Shown here piece by piece: positions 18,758 to 27,720 of a stretch of 64,000 bases of DNA. The notes beneath the pieces were generated by a model that saw only the letters and a program-made list of their open reading frames with translations, was not told where the DNA came from and did no database searches. A program made the translations under genes and the position numbers. The DNA is from Pseudomonadota bacterium (GTDB lineage: Bacteria; Myxococcota_A; Polyangia; Haliangiales; Haliangiaceae): NCBI GenBank assembly GCA_023428295.1, contig JAEYYV010000131.1, forward strand, positions 54,544-118,543, read 5' to 3'. Within the stretch, counting starts at the first letter, position 1; each line of letters opens with the position of its first letter.

Positions 18758-19471
18758 CTAGCGCGCTCCCGTGACACCGACGGAGATCGAGAGAGAATCC
18801 TCGATGCACTCGGCCATGTGCCACCAGCGCGACGGTATGTACAGGAAGTCTCCGCGATGCAAGCGAGCGGCGCAGATCGGCGTGCTCTCCGTCGGGAACC
18901 TCGAGAACACGTCGGGCCGAGCGCGCTCGTCGGCCGCCACCGTGTTCTCGCGGAATAGGTATTCCTTCTTCCCGTTCGTTTGCGCGATGAAGACGTCCTC
19001 GTCGTCGAAGTGCCACGTGAAGCCGTGCGTCTCTGCCGGAGTCACGAAGAGCTGGACCTGCGCGGTCGCCCCCGGAAACGCCGCCTCGATCTCACTCGCG
19101 ACGCGCTTCAGGTACGGGTGATGACGCTCGGAGTGGCGAATGCACAGCCCGATGCCGTGACGGAGGTAGATGCCGAGCTCTCGCGATGTTCGCGGGATCG
19201 ACACCTGGATGAGCTCGCCGCGCGCGACGACCAGCGCATCGAGGTCCGCCCTCGATGACAGGACCGCTTGGAGCACGTTCCAATCGAACAGCTCGAACGC
19301 AGACTCCGTGGTCGACGGAAGCGCGACAGGCGCGCGACCCAGGTAGTCGCGGCGAAACGCGTCCAGACCGATCGGCGCCATCCAGCTCTCGAGAAGCCCC
19401 ACGTGCGGCCAGTCTGCACCGAGCACACCAGCGCGATCGAGGACAATGTTCCATGCATCCCGATGCGTCAC
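18758..19471 (-). CDS. JmjC/cupin-4-type iron-dependent oxygenase-like protein
   Basis: A 237-residue protein with a JmjC-like cupin core: HxD at His154-Asp156 (FTWHFDDEDVF), a Lys/Tyr 2-oxoglutarate-binding region (GKKEYLF) and a distal His218 (IPSRWWHMAE). This is the Fe(II)/2-oxoglutarate arrangement of ribosomal-protein hydroxylases (ROXA/cupin_4) and related enzymes. A GTG at 19471 is the only plausible start before the frame runs into the upstream gene; no good ribosome site is seen, so the start is uncertain. It lies downstream of ctaG on the same strand and could be the last gene of that operon. Confidence 0.72.
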   Translation of the reverse strand: MTHRDAWNIVLDRAGVLGADWPHVGLLESWMAPIGLDAFRRDYLGRAPVALPSTTESAFELFDWNVLQAVLSSRADLDALVVARGELIQVSIPRTSRELGIYLRHGIGLCIRHSERHHPYLKRVASEIEAAFPGATAQVQLFVTPAETHGFTWHFDDEDVFIAQTNGKKEYLFRENTVAADERARPDVFSRFPTESTPICAARLHRGDFLYIPSRWWHMAECIEDSLSISVGVTGAR

Positions 19472-19539
19472 GGTGAGAGCGAGCGAATTCGCACGCAGTA
19501 TCGGTTTCGCTGAGACCGCGATGCACGAAGCGCGTTCTG

Positions 19540-20412
19540 CTAACGCAGGCCGCGATGGGAGGAGCTCCCGATCGCGCGCGCTGACTGACCGAGCCATGCA
19601 GCGAACACGCCGAGACCGATGCCCATCATGAGGACACCGGCAGGGATCCACATGACGAGCCCTGCGCGCTGCTGATCCTCGACGGGATCGATGCCGAAGG
19701 CGAGAGAGCGGCCGCCATGCGCGTACAGCGGATGATCGCCGAGGCCGAGCAATGCCGCGAGGAGCCCGGTGTGCAACATCGTCAGGAACACGAACACCGC
19801 CGCGACTCCGTACCCCACCCGGCCATATCGTCCGTGGATCAGCGTCCACCAGAACAGGGTGGCCGTCGCGAAGAACGTGAGGTGCTGGAACGCGTGCACG
19901 CGCTCGTCGGCGAGCGCAGCGTCGAACAGAGACGGCACGTGCCACAGCCATCGCGTCGCCGCGTGAAGCACGAGAGCGACGAGAGGCGCGGTCAAGATGC
20001 GCCACAGCGAGGCGACGCGAGGGCTGCGAGCAGCGCGGGCGACCTTCACGCGCCACCGCCTGGGAAGACTCCACGCGACTGCGGCCATCGGTCGGCCGAG
20101 GACGATCAGGGGAGCAGCCACCAGCATGAGCAGCTCGTGCTGCGCCATGTGCGCGCTGAACAGCACGTCGCTCGCGCGATCGAGCGGCGAGAGCAGCGCG
20201 AGTGCGAGCACGCTGAGCCCCGCGCCGTGCGCCACGGCTTGCCAGGCGCGAAGGCCGTGTCCTCGTCCCGCGTGTCGCCAGAGGCGCAGCGCGCCGGTCG
20301 TGTACAGGCCGAGCGCGATCGCGAGCACCGAGACGAGCCACGGATCGGGAGCCGGCCAGCTCGCGAGCGATGGCAGCTCGGGACCCGCCAGGCCTCCGGG
20401 GTGCAGCGCCAT
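19540..20412 (-). CDS. ctaG: Cytochrome c oxidase assembly factor CtaG (caa3-type)
   Basis: A 290-residue membrane protein with about seven hydrophobic helices and family-typical His-containing segments: LSPLDRASDVLFSAHMAQHELLM, then ATRWLWHVP and AFQHLTFFATATLFWW. These match the caa3_CtaG family, which supplies copper or assists assembly of caa3 oxidases, consistent with the oxidase genes on the other side of the xoxF gene. The ATG at 20412 overlaps the stop of the preceding gene (TGATG). The C-terminus is hydrophobic then Arg-rich. Confidence 0.88.
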   Translation of the reverse strand: MALHPGGLAGPELPSLASWPAPDPWLVSVLAIALGLYTTGALRLWRHAGRGHGLRAWQAVAHGAGLSVLALALLSPLDRASDVLFSAHMAQHELLMLVAAPLIVLGRPMAAVAWSLPRRWRVKVARAARSPRVASLWRILTAPLVALVLHAATRWLWHVPSLFDAALADERVHAFQHLTFFATATLFWWTLIHGRYGRVGYGVAAVFVFLTMLHTGLLAALLGLGDHPLYAHGGRSLAFGIDPVEDQQRAGLVMWIPAGVLMMGIGLGVFAAWLGQSARAIGSSSHRGLR

Positions 20413-21131
20413 CAGAACGCTCGCCCGAGCCCCAGCATCGCGATCATGCTGGTGCGCGTGTGATCGACGAGGCGAGGTTTGCTCGTCGCCACACCGAGGC
20501 TCGCTGTCGCGACGAGCTCGTGAACCGCGATCGCCGCGTACGGTCCCGTGCGCAGTTGCCAGTCGGGCTCGCCCTCCGGCTCGTCGGCGTCGCGCTCGAG
20601 GTCGAGCGTTCCCTGCGCGGTCCATCCGAGCTGCGTCGATGCGGACATCGGTGTGTATGCGGCGAGGGCGAGCTCGCCCGCGCGTTCGTCCTCGGCGAGC
20701 CCGAGCTGGATCGCCGCGCTCGCGAGCGTGCGAATCGAACCGGCACCGTGCGCCACACCGACGCGCGCGAACATCGCGGGTACCGTGTTGTGTCCCATGC
20801 CGTCGTACCCCACCGCGACGTGGAGCCCGCGTGCGAGCGCGACCTGCACGCTCGCGTTCACGTGTTGCTCTCGATCGGTTCCCGCGAAGCCCGCACGGAG
20901 AGCGACACGACGCGCGAGCACCATCTCGGCCGCGCTCGAGAACGCAGCCCCGTCGTCGTAGCCGCCCGCGACGAGGACGTGCCCCGCGCGTTCGCCCAGT
21001 GGTGCGAGCACGTTCGCGGGCACGAACGCGCCGTCAGCGAGAGCTGCCGTCTGACGTATCGCTGCGACGTCTCGCTCGTCGGCGTGGGCCGCGCCGACCA
21101 TGGCAGCGAGAGTGATCGCGACGCGGATCAC
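20412..21131 (-). CDS. Secreted, outer-membrane beta-barrel-like protein
   Basis: A 239-residue protein with a clear signal peptide (MIRVAITLAAMVGAAHA, cleavage before DE). The remainder alternates polar and hydrophobic residues in short strands rich in Gly, Ala and aromatics (HVAVGYDGMGHN, QLGWTAQGTLDL, MIAMLGLGRAF) and ends in Phe, as small outer-membrane barrels do. No family is recognised. The GTG at 21131 overlaps the stop of xoxF (GTGA), so it is the middle gene of the leftward xoxF-orf-ctaG operon. Confidence 0.6.
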   Translation of the reverse strand: MIRVAITLAAMVGAAHADERDVAAIRQTAALADGAFVPANVLAPLGERAGHVLVAGGYDDGAAFSSAAEMVLARRVALRAGFAGTDREQHVNASVQVALARGLHVAVGYDGMGHNTVPAMFARVGVAHGAGSIRTLASAAIQLGLAEDERAGELALAAYTPMSASTQLGWTAQGTLDLERDADEPEGEPDWQLRTGPYAAIAVHELVATASLGVATSKPRLVDHTRTSMIAMLGLGRAF

Positions 21132-22978
21132 CGGGCACCTCCGAGCGCGAACACGTAGAGCGTGCCGCCAGCTCGCGTGCGCTCCGGCAGATCGCTCATC
21201 GCGTTGCCCCACCCGTTCGCTGCGGTGAGGTCGCGCGGATCGAGACCGAGCGACACGATCTGCCCCGACCAGCCACCGACGCCGGAGAACACCGCGACGT
21301 ACTGCCGGCCGTCGGGTCCGCGATAGGTGATCGGCTGCGCGATGATTCCCGAGGGGAGGTGCTGCTTCCACTTCAGCTCGCCGGTCGTGGCGTCGACAGC
21401 TTTGAACCAGCCATCCATCGTTCCGTAGAACACGACGTTGCCCGCGGTGACGAGCGCTCCGCTCCACACGGGAAAGTCCTCGACGATCGACCACCGGGGC
21501 TTGCGGGCGATCGGATCCCACGCCGTGAACTTGCCGCGCTTTCCGTCGGGCATCGCGTGATAGCGAACGCTGGCGCCGACGAAGGGCGTCCCCGCGATGT
21601 AGCTCGTCTCGGTGTACTCCTCGTCCATGCACATCGTGATGTGCGGGATGTAGAGGAGGCCCGTCAGCGCGGAGAACGCGCTCGGCTCCCAGTCCTTCGC
21701 GCCGGGTGCGAATGGACAGATGTCGCGGCTGATGCGGCCCGGCTCCGGCTCCTTGCCGTGGATCACGTCGAGCCGGCCGGTGACGAGATCCACGCCGCGC
21801 GACGTGGTGATGTACACGTACGGATCAGCGGACAGCACCTCTCCCGTGACGCGATCGAGGACGTAGATGTATCCGTTGCGCTCGGGATGGAGCAGCACCT
21901 GTCGCGTGCGCCCACCGATCTCCAAGTCGACGACGATCGACTCGTTGACGCCGTCGTGGTCCCACAGATCGTGCGGCGACCACTGATAGAACCAGATCGC
22001 TTCGCCGGTGTCGGGACGGCGCGCGAAGATGCCGGCGGTCCACTTGTTGTCGCCAGGCCGCATGCGCGCATTCCACGGGCCCGGGTTCGCCGTGCCGTGA
22101 AACACGAGATCGAGGGTCGGGTCGTACGAGATCCATCCCCACACCGTCCCGCCGCCTTGCCGCCAGCGCTCCGGTGGCCACGTCGTGACGCCGAGATCCG
22201 TGCCGCGATCTTGCTCGTAGAACGGCTTGAACGACGGACCGATCAACACGTCCTCGTCGGGGCCCGTCGAGTACGCGCGCCACGCTTGCTCGCCCGTCTG
22301 CGTGTCGAGCGCCGTGAGCCACCCGCGCACGCCGAGCTCGCCACCCGAGTTGCCCACGAGGAGCTTCCCCTTCACGACGACCGGCGCCATCGTGATCGTC
22401 TCCCCTTTATTGATATCGCCGATCTTCGCTCGCCACTTCTCGCCGCCGGTCGCGGCGTCCACGGCGAAGACCTGCGTGTCGAGCGTCGCGTAGTAGATCG
22501 TGCCGCCGTCGTAGACCGCGCCGCGATGCACGACATCGCAACACGCGACGCCTCGCGCGCTCTGATCTACGTGCGGCGTATGTGTCCACAGCACGCTGCC
22601 GGGATTGGTCAGATCGAGCGCGACGAGGCGGTTGGGGAACGGCGTGACGATGTACATCGTCGTTCCGACCACGAGCGGCGCGCCCTCGTGTCCATGGCGC
22701 GAGCCCGTGTCGTACGTCCACGCGACCGACAAGTTGGCCACGTTGTCGCTCGTGATCTCGGTGAGGCCCGAGAAGCGAGTGTTCGCGGCGTCCTTCGCGG
22801 CGGTACGCCACTCGCCGTCCTCCGAGAGAACGTGCTTGGCAAACGTTGCCGTCGTCGGAATCGCGCCGGACGAGACGCCCTTCGCGGTGTGCGTGCGCTC
22901 CTCCTGTGTGGGAGTTCCACTGCTCGGTGACGAAGGCGCGAATCCACCGCCGGTCCACGCGCTCGCACGCCGCGGCAT
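21128..22978 (-). CDS. xoxF: XoxF-type PQQ-dependent alcohol dehydrogenase, 5' end truncated
   Basis: An eight-bladed quinoprotein dehydrogenase (about 590 homologous residues). The vicinal disulfide GVACCDVVHRG, the W-motif repeats (LTALDTQTGEQAW, VFAVDAATGGEKW) and the catalytic segment WDHDGVNE are visible. The second Asp in DHD is the extra lanthanide-coordinating residue that separates XoxF from calcium-type MxaF. Homology starts near EWRTAAKDAANTRFSGL. No signal peptide exists: residues 1-28 are read antisense from a xoxJ fragment, so the true 5' end is gone. The ATG at 22978 is simply the first in frame. Without export, PQQ loading in the periplasm would fail, so function is doubtful. 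Confidence 0.85.
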   Translation of the reverse strand: MPRRASAWTGGGFAPSSPSSGTPTQEERTHTAKGVSSGAIPTTATFAKHVLSEDGEWRTAAKDAANTRFSGLTEITSDNVANLSVAWTYDTGSRHGHEGAPLVVGTTMYIVTPFPNRLVALDLTNPGSVLWTHTPHVDQSARGVACCDVVHRGAVYDGGTIYYATLDTQVFAVDAATGGEKWRAKIGDINKGETITMAPVVVKGKLLVGNSGGELGVRGWLTALDTQTGEQAWRAYSTGPDEDVLIGPSFKPFYEQDRGTDLGVTTWPPERWRQGGGTVWGWISYDPTLDLVFHGTANPGPWNARMRPGDNKWTAGIFARRPDTGEAIWFYQWSPHDLWDHDGVNESIVVDLEIGGRTRQVLLHPERNGYIYVLDRVTGEVLSADPYVYITTSRGVDLVTGRLDVIHGKEPEPGRISRDICPFAPGAKDWEPSAFSALTGLLYIPHITMCMDEEYTETSYIAGTPFVGASVRYHAMPDGKRGKFTAWDPIARKPRWSIVEDFPVWSGALVTAGNVVFYGTMDGWFKAVDATTGELKWKQHLPSGIIAQPITYRGPDGRQYVAVFSGVGGWSGQIVSLGLDPRDLTAANGWGNAMSDLPERTRAGGTLYVFALGGAR

Positions 22979-23318
22979 CGTGGACAACGTCGTCGGCTAC
23001 AACGTCGTCGGCGACTACGCGAAACCGAGCCCACCGGCAGGTGCGATGCGCGCTCTCGAGCGCGGCGAGATCGATGTCGCGATCGTGTGGGGGCCGATCG
23101 CGGGTGGCTTCGCACGATCGTCGAAGACGCGGCTCGTGATCACTCCGATCGATGCGGGCGAACCCGGTCTTCCGATGTCCTTCTCGATCGCGCTCGGTGT
23201 CCGCAAAGCGGACAAAGCGCTGGCGGCGGAGCTCGACCGCATCATCGCCGCGAGACGTGTCGACATCGCGAAGATCCTCGCTGCGTGGCATGTCCCGCTG
23301 GTCGCGGAGCGCGAGTGA
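22905..23318 (+). pseudogene. C-terminal remnant of XoxJ/MoxJ-like substrate-binding protein
   Basis: About 137 residues match the second half of quinoprotein-associated periplasmic binding proteins: GVPLLGDEGANPPPVHALARRGI, then GYNVVGDYAKPSPP, GEIDVAIVWGPIAG and SFSIALGVRKADKAL. The N-terminal half, signal peptide and start codon are absent; upstream sequence is the antisense of the truncated xoxF. The homology begins near 22905. The TGA at 23316-23318 overlaps the ATG of the cytochrome c gene, showing that this was once the first gene of the rightward oxidase operon. Confidence 0.8.
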
Positions 23319-23854
23319 TGCGCGCGCTGGTCGCCATTGCACTCGTCACGCTCGGCTCCTGCGAGCGCGAGCGGCGTACGCCACCGAGCCCCGCGAACGA
23401 CGACCGCGTGAGGACCGCGACGCAGAACGGCACGCTGCATCCGGGTGAGGCACCGATCGATGGCGTCACGCTGGATCTCTCGCTGCCGGGATACTCCGAG
23501 ACGGCGGAGGCGGTCGCGAACGGCAGAAAGCTGTACTCGATGTTCAACTGCATCGGCTGCCACGCCAATGGCGGCGGCGCGATGGGTCCGGCGTTCATCG
23601 ACGAGCAGTGGCGATACGGCAGCGCACCGCCCGACGTCGCGACGTCGATCATCGCTGGCCGCCCCGAGGGCATGCCGTCGTATCGCGGAAAGCTCGTGCC
23701 GCAGCAGATCTACGAGCTGACAGCGTACGTACGGTCGCTCGGTGGACTCGTTCGTACCGACTCGGTGTCCGCGCGCAGCGATCACATCCAGACCACGCCG
23801 CAACCGACGCTGCGCGATCACGCGACCCCGCACGGCAGCGAGGTGAGTCCGTGA
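23318..23854 (+). CDS. Cytochrome c lipoprotein (XoxG-like or oxidase-associated)
   Basis: A 178-residue single-heme cytochrome c. The N-terminus has a lipoprotein signal (MRALVAIALVTLGSC, Cys15), and the heme site is CIGCH (Cys78, Cys81, His82), with a downstream Met ligand region (GRPEGMPSYRGKL). The spacing fits a class I c-type domain such as XoxG, the electron acceptor of XoxF. It lies between the xoxJ remnant (TGATG overlap) and oxidase subunit II (GTGA overlap), consistent with carrying electrons from the quinoprotein to the oxidase. It would be anchored on the periplasmic face. Confidence 0.88.
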   Translation: MRALVAIALVTLGSCERERRTPPSPANDDRVRTATQNGTLHPGEAPIDGVTLDLSLPGYSETAEAVANGRKLYSMFNCIGCHANGGGAMGPAFIDEQWRYGSAPPDVATSIIAGRPEGMPSYRGKLVPQQIYELTAYVRSLGGLVRTDSVSARSDHIQTTPQPTLRDHATPHGSEVSP

Positions 23855-24801
23855 CGCCGCGCATGTCTGCACTCGATCCTGCGGGACCGCAAGCGCGAGA
23901 GATCGCGGCGCTGTGGGACAGGTTCCTCTACGTCGCGGTCGGTGTCTGGGTGCTCGTCGTGGGCTTCACGATCGCGGCCGCGCTTCGCACGCGCCGTCGC
24001 GCGGACCTCGTGACGGCGCCCGACGATCGCCCTCACGCACGCGCGATCCTGCTCGCAGCGATCGCGACTGCGGCCACGGTCATCGGCCTTCTCGTCACGA
24101 GCATCCTCGCGAGCGGCCGCCTCGCGCGCCTCGAGAACGATCCTCACGCGATCGAGATCCAGGTCACCGGGAACCAATGGTGGTGGGAGGTGCAGTACTG
24201 GCCGGAAGATCCGCGGAAGAACGCGACGACGGCGAACGAGATCCACGTCCCCGTCGGAAGAACGATTCACCTCGCGCTGACCTCGAACGACGTCATCCAC
24301 AGCTTCTGGGTGCCGAGCCTTCACGGCAAGCGCGACCTCGTTCCGGGGCGCGTGAACCGCACGTGGTTCGTCGCCGACGAGCCGGGCATCTATCGCGGTC
24401 AGTGCGCGGAGTTCTGCGGTCTCCAGCACGCCAACATGGCCCTAACGATCATCGCGGAGCTACCCGCGGACTTCGAGCGCTGGCATGCCGCGCAACGAAC
24501 GAGCGCAGCGCTTCCACGCACGACGGAGGAGTCGCGCGGGCAGCGGATCTTTGCCGGTGGCCCGTGCGTTCTATGCCACACGGTGAGCGGTCACGGCGCG
24601 GGCGGACGCCTCGGCCCCGACCTCACCCACTTCGCGTCGCGGGCGACGATCGGCGCGACCTGGATCCCCAACACCCCGCACAACCTGCGGGCGTGGATGC
24701 GCGATCCGCACGGCATGAAGCCGGGAGTGCGCATGCCCGCGATCGAGCTATCGTCCGAGGACACCGCCGCACTCTTGTCGTACGTGGAGTCGCTACGATG
24801 A
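23851..24801 (+). CDS. coxB: Cytochrome c oxidase subunit II, caa3-type (with fused cytochrome c)
   Basis: A 316-residue subunit II. Two membrane helices (about 25-46 and 65-88) precede the CuA cupredoxin domain with ligands His150 (VIHSFWVP), Cys185 and Cys189 (CAEFC), His193 and Met196. A C-terminal cytochrome c domain carries CVLCH (239-243). The fused heme domain defines caa3-type oxidases, which can take electrons directly from soluble donors. Translation can start at GTG 23851, overlapping the cytochrome stop (GTGA), or ATG 23863. The signal sequence is not of lipoprotein type. Confidence 0.94.
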   Translation: MTPRMSALDPAGPQAREIAALWDRFLYVAVGVWVLVVGFTIAAALRTRRRADLVTAPDDRPHARAILLAAIATAATVIGLLVTSILASGRLARLENDPHAIEIQVTGNQWWWEVQYWPEDPRKNATTANEIHVPVGRTIHLALTSNDVIHSFWVPSLHGKRDLVPGRVNRTWFVADEPGIYRGQCAEFCGLQHANMALTIIAELPADFERWHAAQRTSAALPRTTEESRGQRIFAGGPCVLCHTVSGHGAGGRLGPDLTHFASRATIGATWIPNTPHNLRAWMRDPHGMKPGVRMPAIELSSEDTAALLSYVESLR

Positions 24802-26720
24802 GCGCCGCGGTCGAGCGTGACGAGGCCGACCACCACGACCCGTCGGTGGAGCTCGCAGCGACGTGGACGCGCCCGCGCGGCCTTCTGCATTGGCTCGCCG
24901 ATGTCGATCACAAGGCGATCGGGCGCCGCTTCATCGTGACCGCGTTCGTGATGTTCGGTGCCGGCGGCGTACTCGCACTCGTGATGCGCCTGCAGCTCGC
25001 GGCACCGAACGCGAACCTCGTGGGCGCCGACAAGTACAACCAGATCTTCACGACGCACGGCTCGACGATGATGTTCCTGTTCGCCGTGCCCGTGATGCAG
25101 GGCATCGCGATCTATCTCGTGCCGCTCATGGTGGGCACGCGAAACGTGGCGTTCCCACGCCTCGCCGCGTTCGGCTACTGGGTCTACCTCGTCGGTGTCG
25201 TGCTGCTTTGGACCGGGCTGTTCACGAACACGGGGCCGGACGCGGGGTGGTTCTCGAACGCGCCCCTGTCCGGCCCGGAGTACGGCGTCGGCAAGCGCGT
25301 CGACGTGTGGGCGCAGATGGTCACGTTCTCGGAGCTCTCCTCGCTCGCTGCGGCGATCAACGTGATCGTCACGATCCTCAAGCATCGCGCGCCCGGCATG
25401 GCGCTGCACCGCATGCCGCTGTTCGTGTGGGCGTCGCTGATCACCGCAACCATGATCGTCTTCGCGATGCCGGCGGTGATGCTGTCGAGCACGATGCTCG
25501 CGTCCGATCGTCTGATCGGCACGCACTTCTTCAACGCAGCCGAGGGCAGTGACTCGATCCTGTGGCAGCACCTGTTCTGGTACTTCGCGCACCCCGAGGT
25601 CTACATCATCTTCATCCCCGCCCTCGGGTTCGTCTCGTCGATCGTCGTCGCGTTCACGCGCACTCCGATCTTCGGCTACACGGCGATCGTTCTCTCCCTC
25701 GTCGCGACCGCGTTCATCGCATTTGGCGTGTGGGTGCACCACATGTTCGCGACGGGCCTCCCGCAGCTCGGCGCTAGCTTCTTCTCCGCCGCGTCGATGC
25801 TGATCGTGATCCCGGCGGGCGTGCAGATGTTCGTGTGGATCGCGACGCTGTGGCGCGGTCGCATTCGCTTCGAGACTCCGATGCTGTTCGTCCTCGCGTT
25901 CATCGCGACGTTCGTCATCGGTGGATTGACCGGCGTGATGCTCGCGTCGGTCCCGCTCGACCTCCAGGTCCACGACACGTACTTCGTCGTCGCGCATCTT
26001 CACTACGTGCTGATCGGCGGCGCCATCTTTCCGCTGCTCGGCGCTGTCTACTACTGGTTCCCCAAGGCGACCGGGCGCTTGCTCGACGAGCGACTCGGCA
26101 AGATCAGCGCGATCCTCGTGTTCGTCGGCTTCAACGTCACGTTCTTTCCGATGCATCAGCTCGGCTTGCAAGGGATGCCGAGGCGCGTCTACACGTACGG
26201 CGCCGAGAGTGGCTGGGGCCCGCTCAGCTTCCTCGCCACCGTCGGCGCCTTCACGCTCGGGCTCGGCGTGCTCCTCACGCTCGTCAACGCGGTCATCGCG
26301 CTACGCCGCGGCCGACTCGCCGGGGACGATCCGTGGAGGGCCGACGGGCTCGAGTGGACCACGAGCTCGCCGCCGCCCGCATACAACTTCACGTGGCTGC
26401 CGACCGTGCGCGATCGCTACGCCGCGTGGACCACTCCTCGCGATCAGCCCGTGATCACCGGTCTGCGCGTCGATCGCCCCGAGATCCTCGTCACGCGTGT
26501 GATGGACGCCGACCCCGACCACATCACCGAGCTCCCGCGGTGGACGCTGACACCGATGCTCACCGCGCTCTCGATCGGCGCGATGTTCATCATCGCGATC
26601 TTCACGCCGTGGGGCATCCCGATCGGCGCGCTGCTCGCCGGCATCGTCCTCGTCGTGTGGTTCTGGCCCAAGCCACCACACCGGCAAGAGATCCTCATGC
26701 CGAAGCGAGGTGACGAGTGA
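24798..26720 (+). CDS. coxA: Cytochrome c oxidase subunit I (heme-copper, caa3-type)
   Basis: A 640-residue heme-copper oxidase catalytic subunit. Low-spin heme ligand His is in TTHGSTMMF, CuB ligands are in AHPEVYIIFIP and WVHHMF, and the heme ligands in VAHLHYVL. The Tyr of HPEVY (His-Tyr cross-link) and the Glu of the D-channel are both present, so the enzyme should reduce oxygen and pump protons. The last 100 residues add two more hydrophobic helices (LTALSIGAMFIIAIFTPWG, LLAGIVLVVWFWP), more than the usual 12-helix core. The gene overlaps subunit II (ATGA) and subunit III (GTGA). Confidence 0.95.
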   Translation: MSAAVERDEADHHDPSVELAATWTRPRGLLHWLADVDHKAIGRRFIVTAFVMFGAGGVLALVMRLQLAAPNANLVGADKYNQIFTTHGSTMMFLFAVPVMQGIAIYLVPLMVGTRNVAFPRLAAFGYWVYLVGVVLLWTGLFTNTGPDAGWFSNAPLSGPEYGVGKRVDVWAQMVTFSELSSLAAAINVIVTILKHRAPGMALHRMPLFVWASLITATMIVFAMPAVMLSSTMLASDRLIGTHFFNAAEGSDSILWQHLFWYFAHPEVYIIFIPALGFVSSIVVAFTRTPIFGYTAIVLSLVATAFIAFGVWVHHMFATGLPQLGASFFSAASMLIVIPAGVQMFVWIATLWRGRIRFETPMLFVLAFIATFVIGGLTGVMLASVPLDLQVHDTYFVVAHLHYVLIGGAIFPLLGAVYYWFPKATGRLLDERLGKISAILVFVGFNVTFFPMHQLGLQGMPRRVYTYGAESGWGPLSFLATVGAFTLGLGVLLTLVNAVIALRRGRLAGDDPWRADGLEWTTSSPPPAYNFTWLPTVRDRYAAWTTPRDQPVITGLRVDRPEILVTRVMDADPDHITELPRWTLTPMLTALSIGAMFIIAIFTPWGIPIGALLAGIVLVVWFWPKPPHRQEILMPKRGDE

Positions 26721-27328
26721 GTCGCCGCATCCTCGACGTGTCGGGGCTCCCGACGACGTGCTTCGGTCCGCGCGATCCGCTGTGGTGGTCGGTGATCCTC
26801 TTGATCGCGATCGAAGGGACGATGCTCGCACTCCTCGCGGTGTCGTATGCGTACGTCTCGGATCGCACGCAGCCGTTCCCACCGGTGCACATGAGCCGGA
26901 CGCTCGCGTGGATCGCCACGCTCGACATGCTGCTCTGGATCGCGAGCAGCTACCCGCAGCGGCGCACGAGTAAAGCCGCGGTCGCACGCGATCTGCGTGG
27001 GATGCGACGCAACCTCGTGGTCGCCACGCTGATCGCGATCGCAGCGCTCGTCGTTCGCATCTACCTCATGAAGCACCTCCCGTTTCGGTGGGACTCGCAC
27101 GCGTACGGCTCGGTGGTGTGGGGCCTCTTGGCCGTCCACTTCACGCATGGCCTCACCGGCATCGGCGAGGACGCGCTGTACTGCGTGCTGCTCTTCGTCG
27201 GGCCCGTCGAGGACAAGCACCGGACGGACATCGAAGTATCCGCACCGCTCATCTATTTCGTCGCGGCGGGCGGCGTGCTGATCTGGGCGCTCGTGTTTCT
27301 TCCGGTCCTCGTCGCGGGGCCGACATGA
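26717..27328 (+). CDS. coxC: Cytochrome c oxidase subunit III
   Basis: A 203-residue membrane protein with about five helices, resembling heme-copper oxidase subunit III (WWSVILLIAIEGTMLALLAVSYAYVS, then HFTHGLTGIGEDALYCVLL). It is shorter than mitochondrial subunit III, as usual for caa3 and cbo-type operons. It starts at GTG 26717 inside the stop of subunit I (GTGA) and its stop overlaps the next start (ATGA), so the operon is tightly coupled. Cells use the subunit to stabilise the catalytic core. Confidence 0.87.
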   Translation: MSRRILDVSGLPTTCFGPRDPLWWSVILLIAIEGTMLALLAVSYAYVSDRTQPFPPVHMSRTLAWIATLDMLLWIASSYPQRRTSKAAVARDLRGMRRNLVVATLIAIAALVVRIYLMKHLPFRWDSHAYGSVVWGLLAVHFTHGLTGIGEDALYCVLLFVGPVEDKHRTDIEVSAPLIYFVAAGGVLIWALVFLPVLVAGPT

Positions 27329-27688
27329 GCCGCGACTTCGGCTCGAGGATCTGGTGGCGATGGTTCCTCGTCGTCGCAGGCCCGGGGATCTGGTTCCTCG
27401 ATTCACGCGATCACGTGGGGCATCGGTCCGCCCGCGAACCGCTCCGTGCGCCTCACGCTCGTACGTGACATTCACGTCGTGGCGCTGACGCTCGTGCTTG
27501 TTTGCCTCGCGCTGTCGATTCGCGAGCTCGTGCGTGTCGGCGTGAGCCGTGCGGACAACGACGAGGACATCCGGCATGGCCGCTCGCGGCTGATGGCGAT
27601 CGCCGCCGTCGGGGTCAGCGCGCTCGGAGGATTGCTCGTGACGGGCAATCTCCTCGCGTCTGTGCTGCTGTCCGGGCAAGAGCCGTGA
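27325..27688 (+). pseudogene. Small oxidase-operon membrane protein, frameshifted
   Basis: The frame opened by ATG 27325 encodes MSRDFGSRIWWRWFLVVAGPGIWFL and then turns into non-membrane sequence with a stop at 27468. If one base is removed near 27397-27401, the reading continues as IHAITWGIGPPANRSVRLTLVRDIHVV and then hydrophobic helices (LTLVLVCLALSIRELV, AAVGVSALGGLLVTGNLLASVLL) to a TGA at 27688. The result would be a 120-residue two-to-three-helix protein, typical of the last gene of caa3 operons. A single +1 insertion, real or a sequencing error, explains this. Confidence 0.72.
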
Positions 27689-27720
27689 CGGTGGCGAAGA
27701 CCTTGCTTCTCTTCCGCACC

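Noticed and set aside
22605..22904. Reading the XoxJ-like frame further upstream as an intact gene
   Set aside because: The frame is open but its sequence is the antisense of xoxF with no binding-protein similarity, so only the C-terminal part is real.
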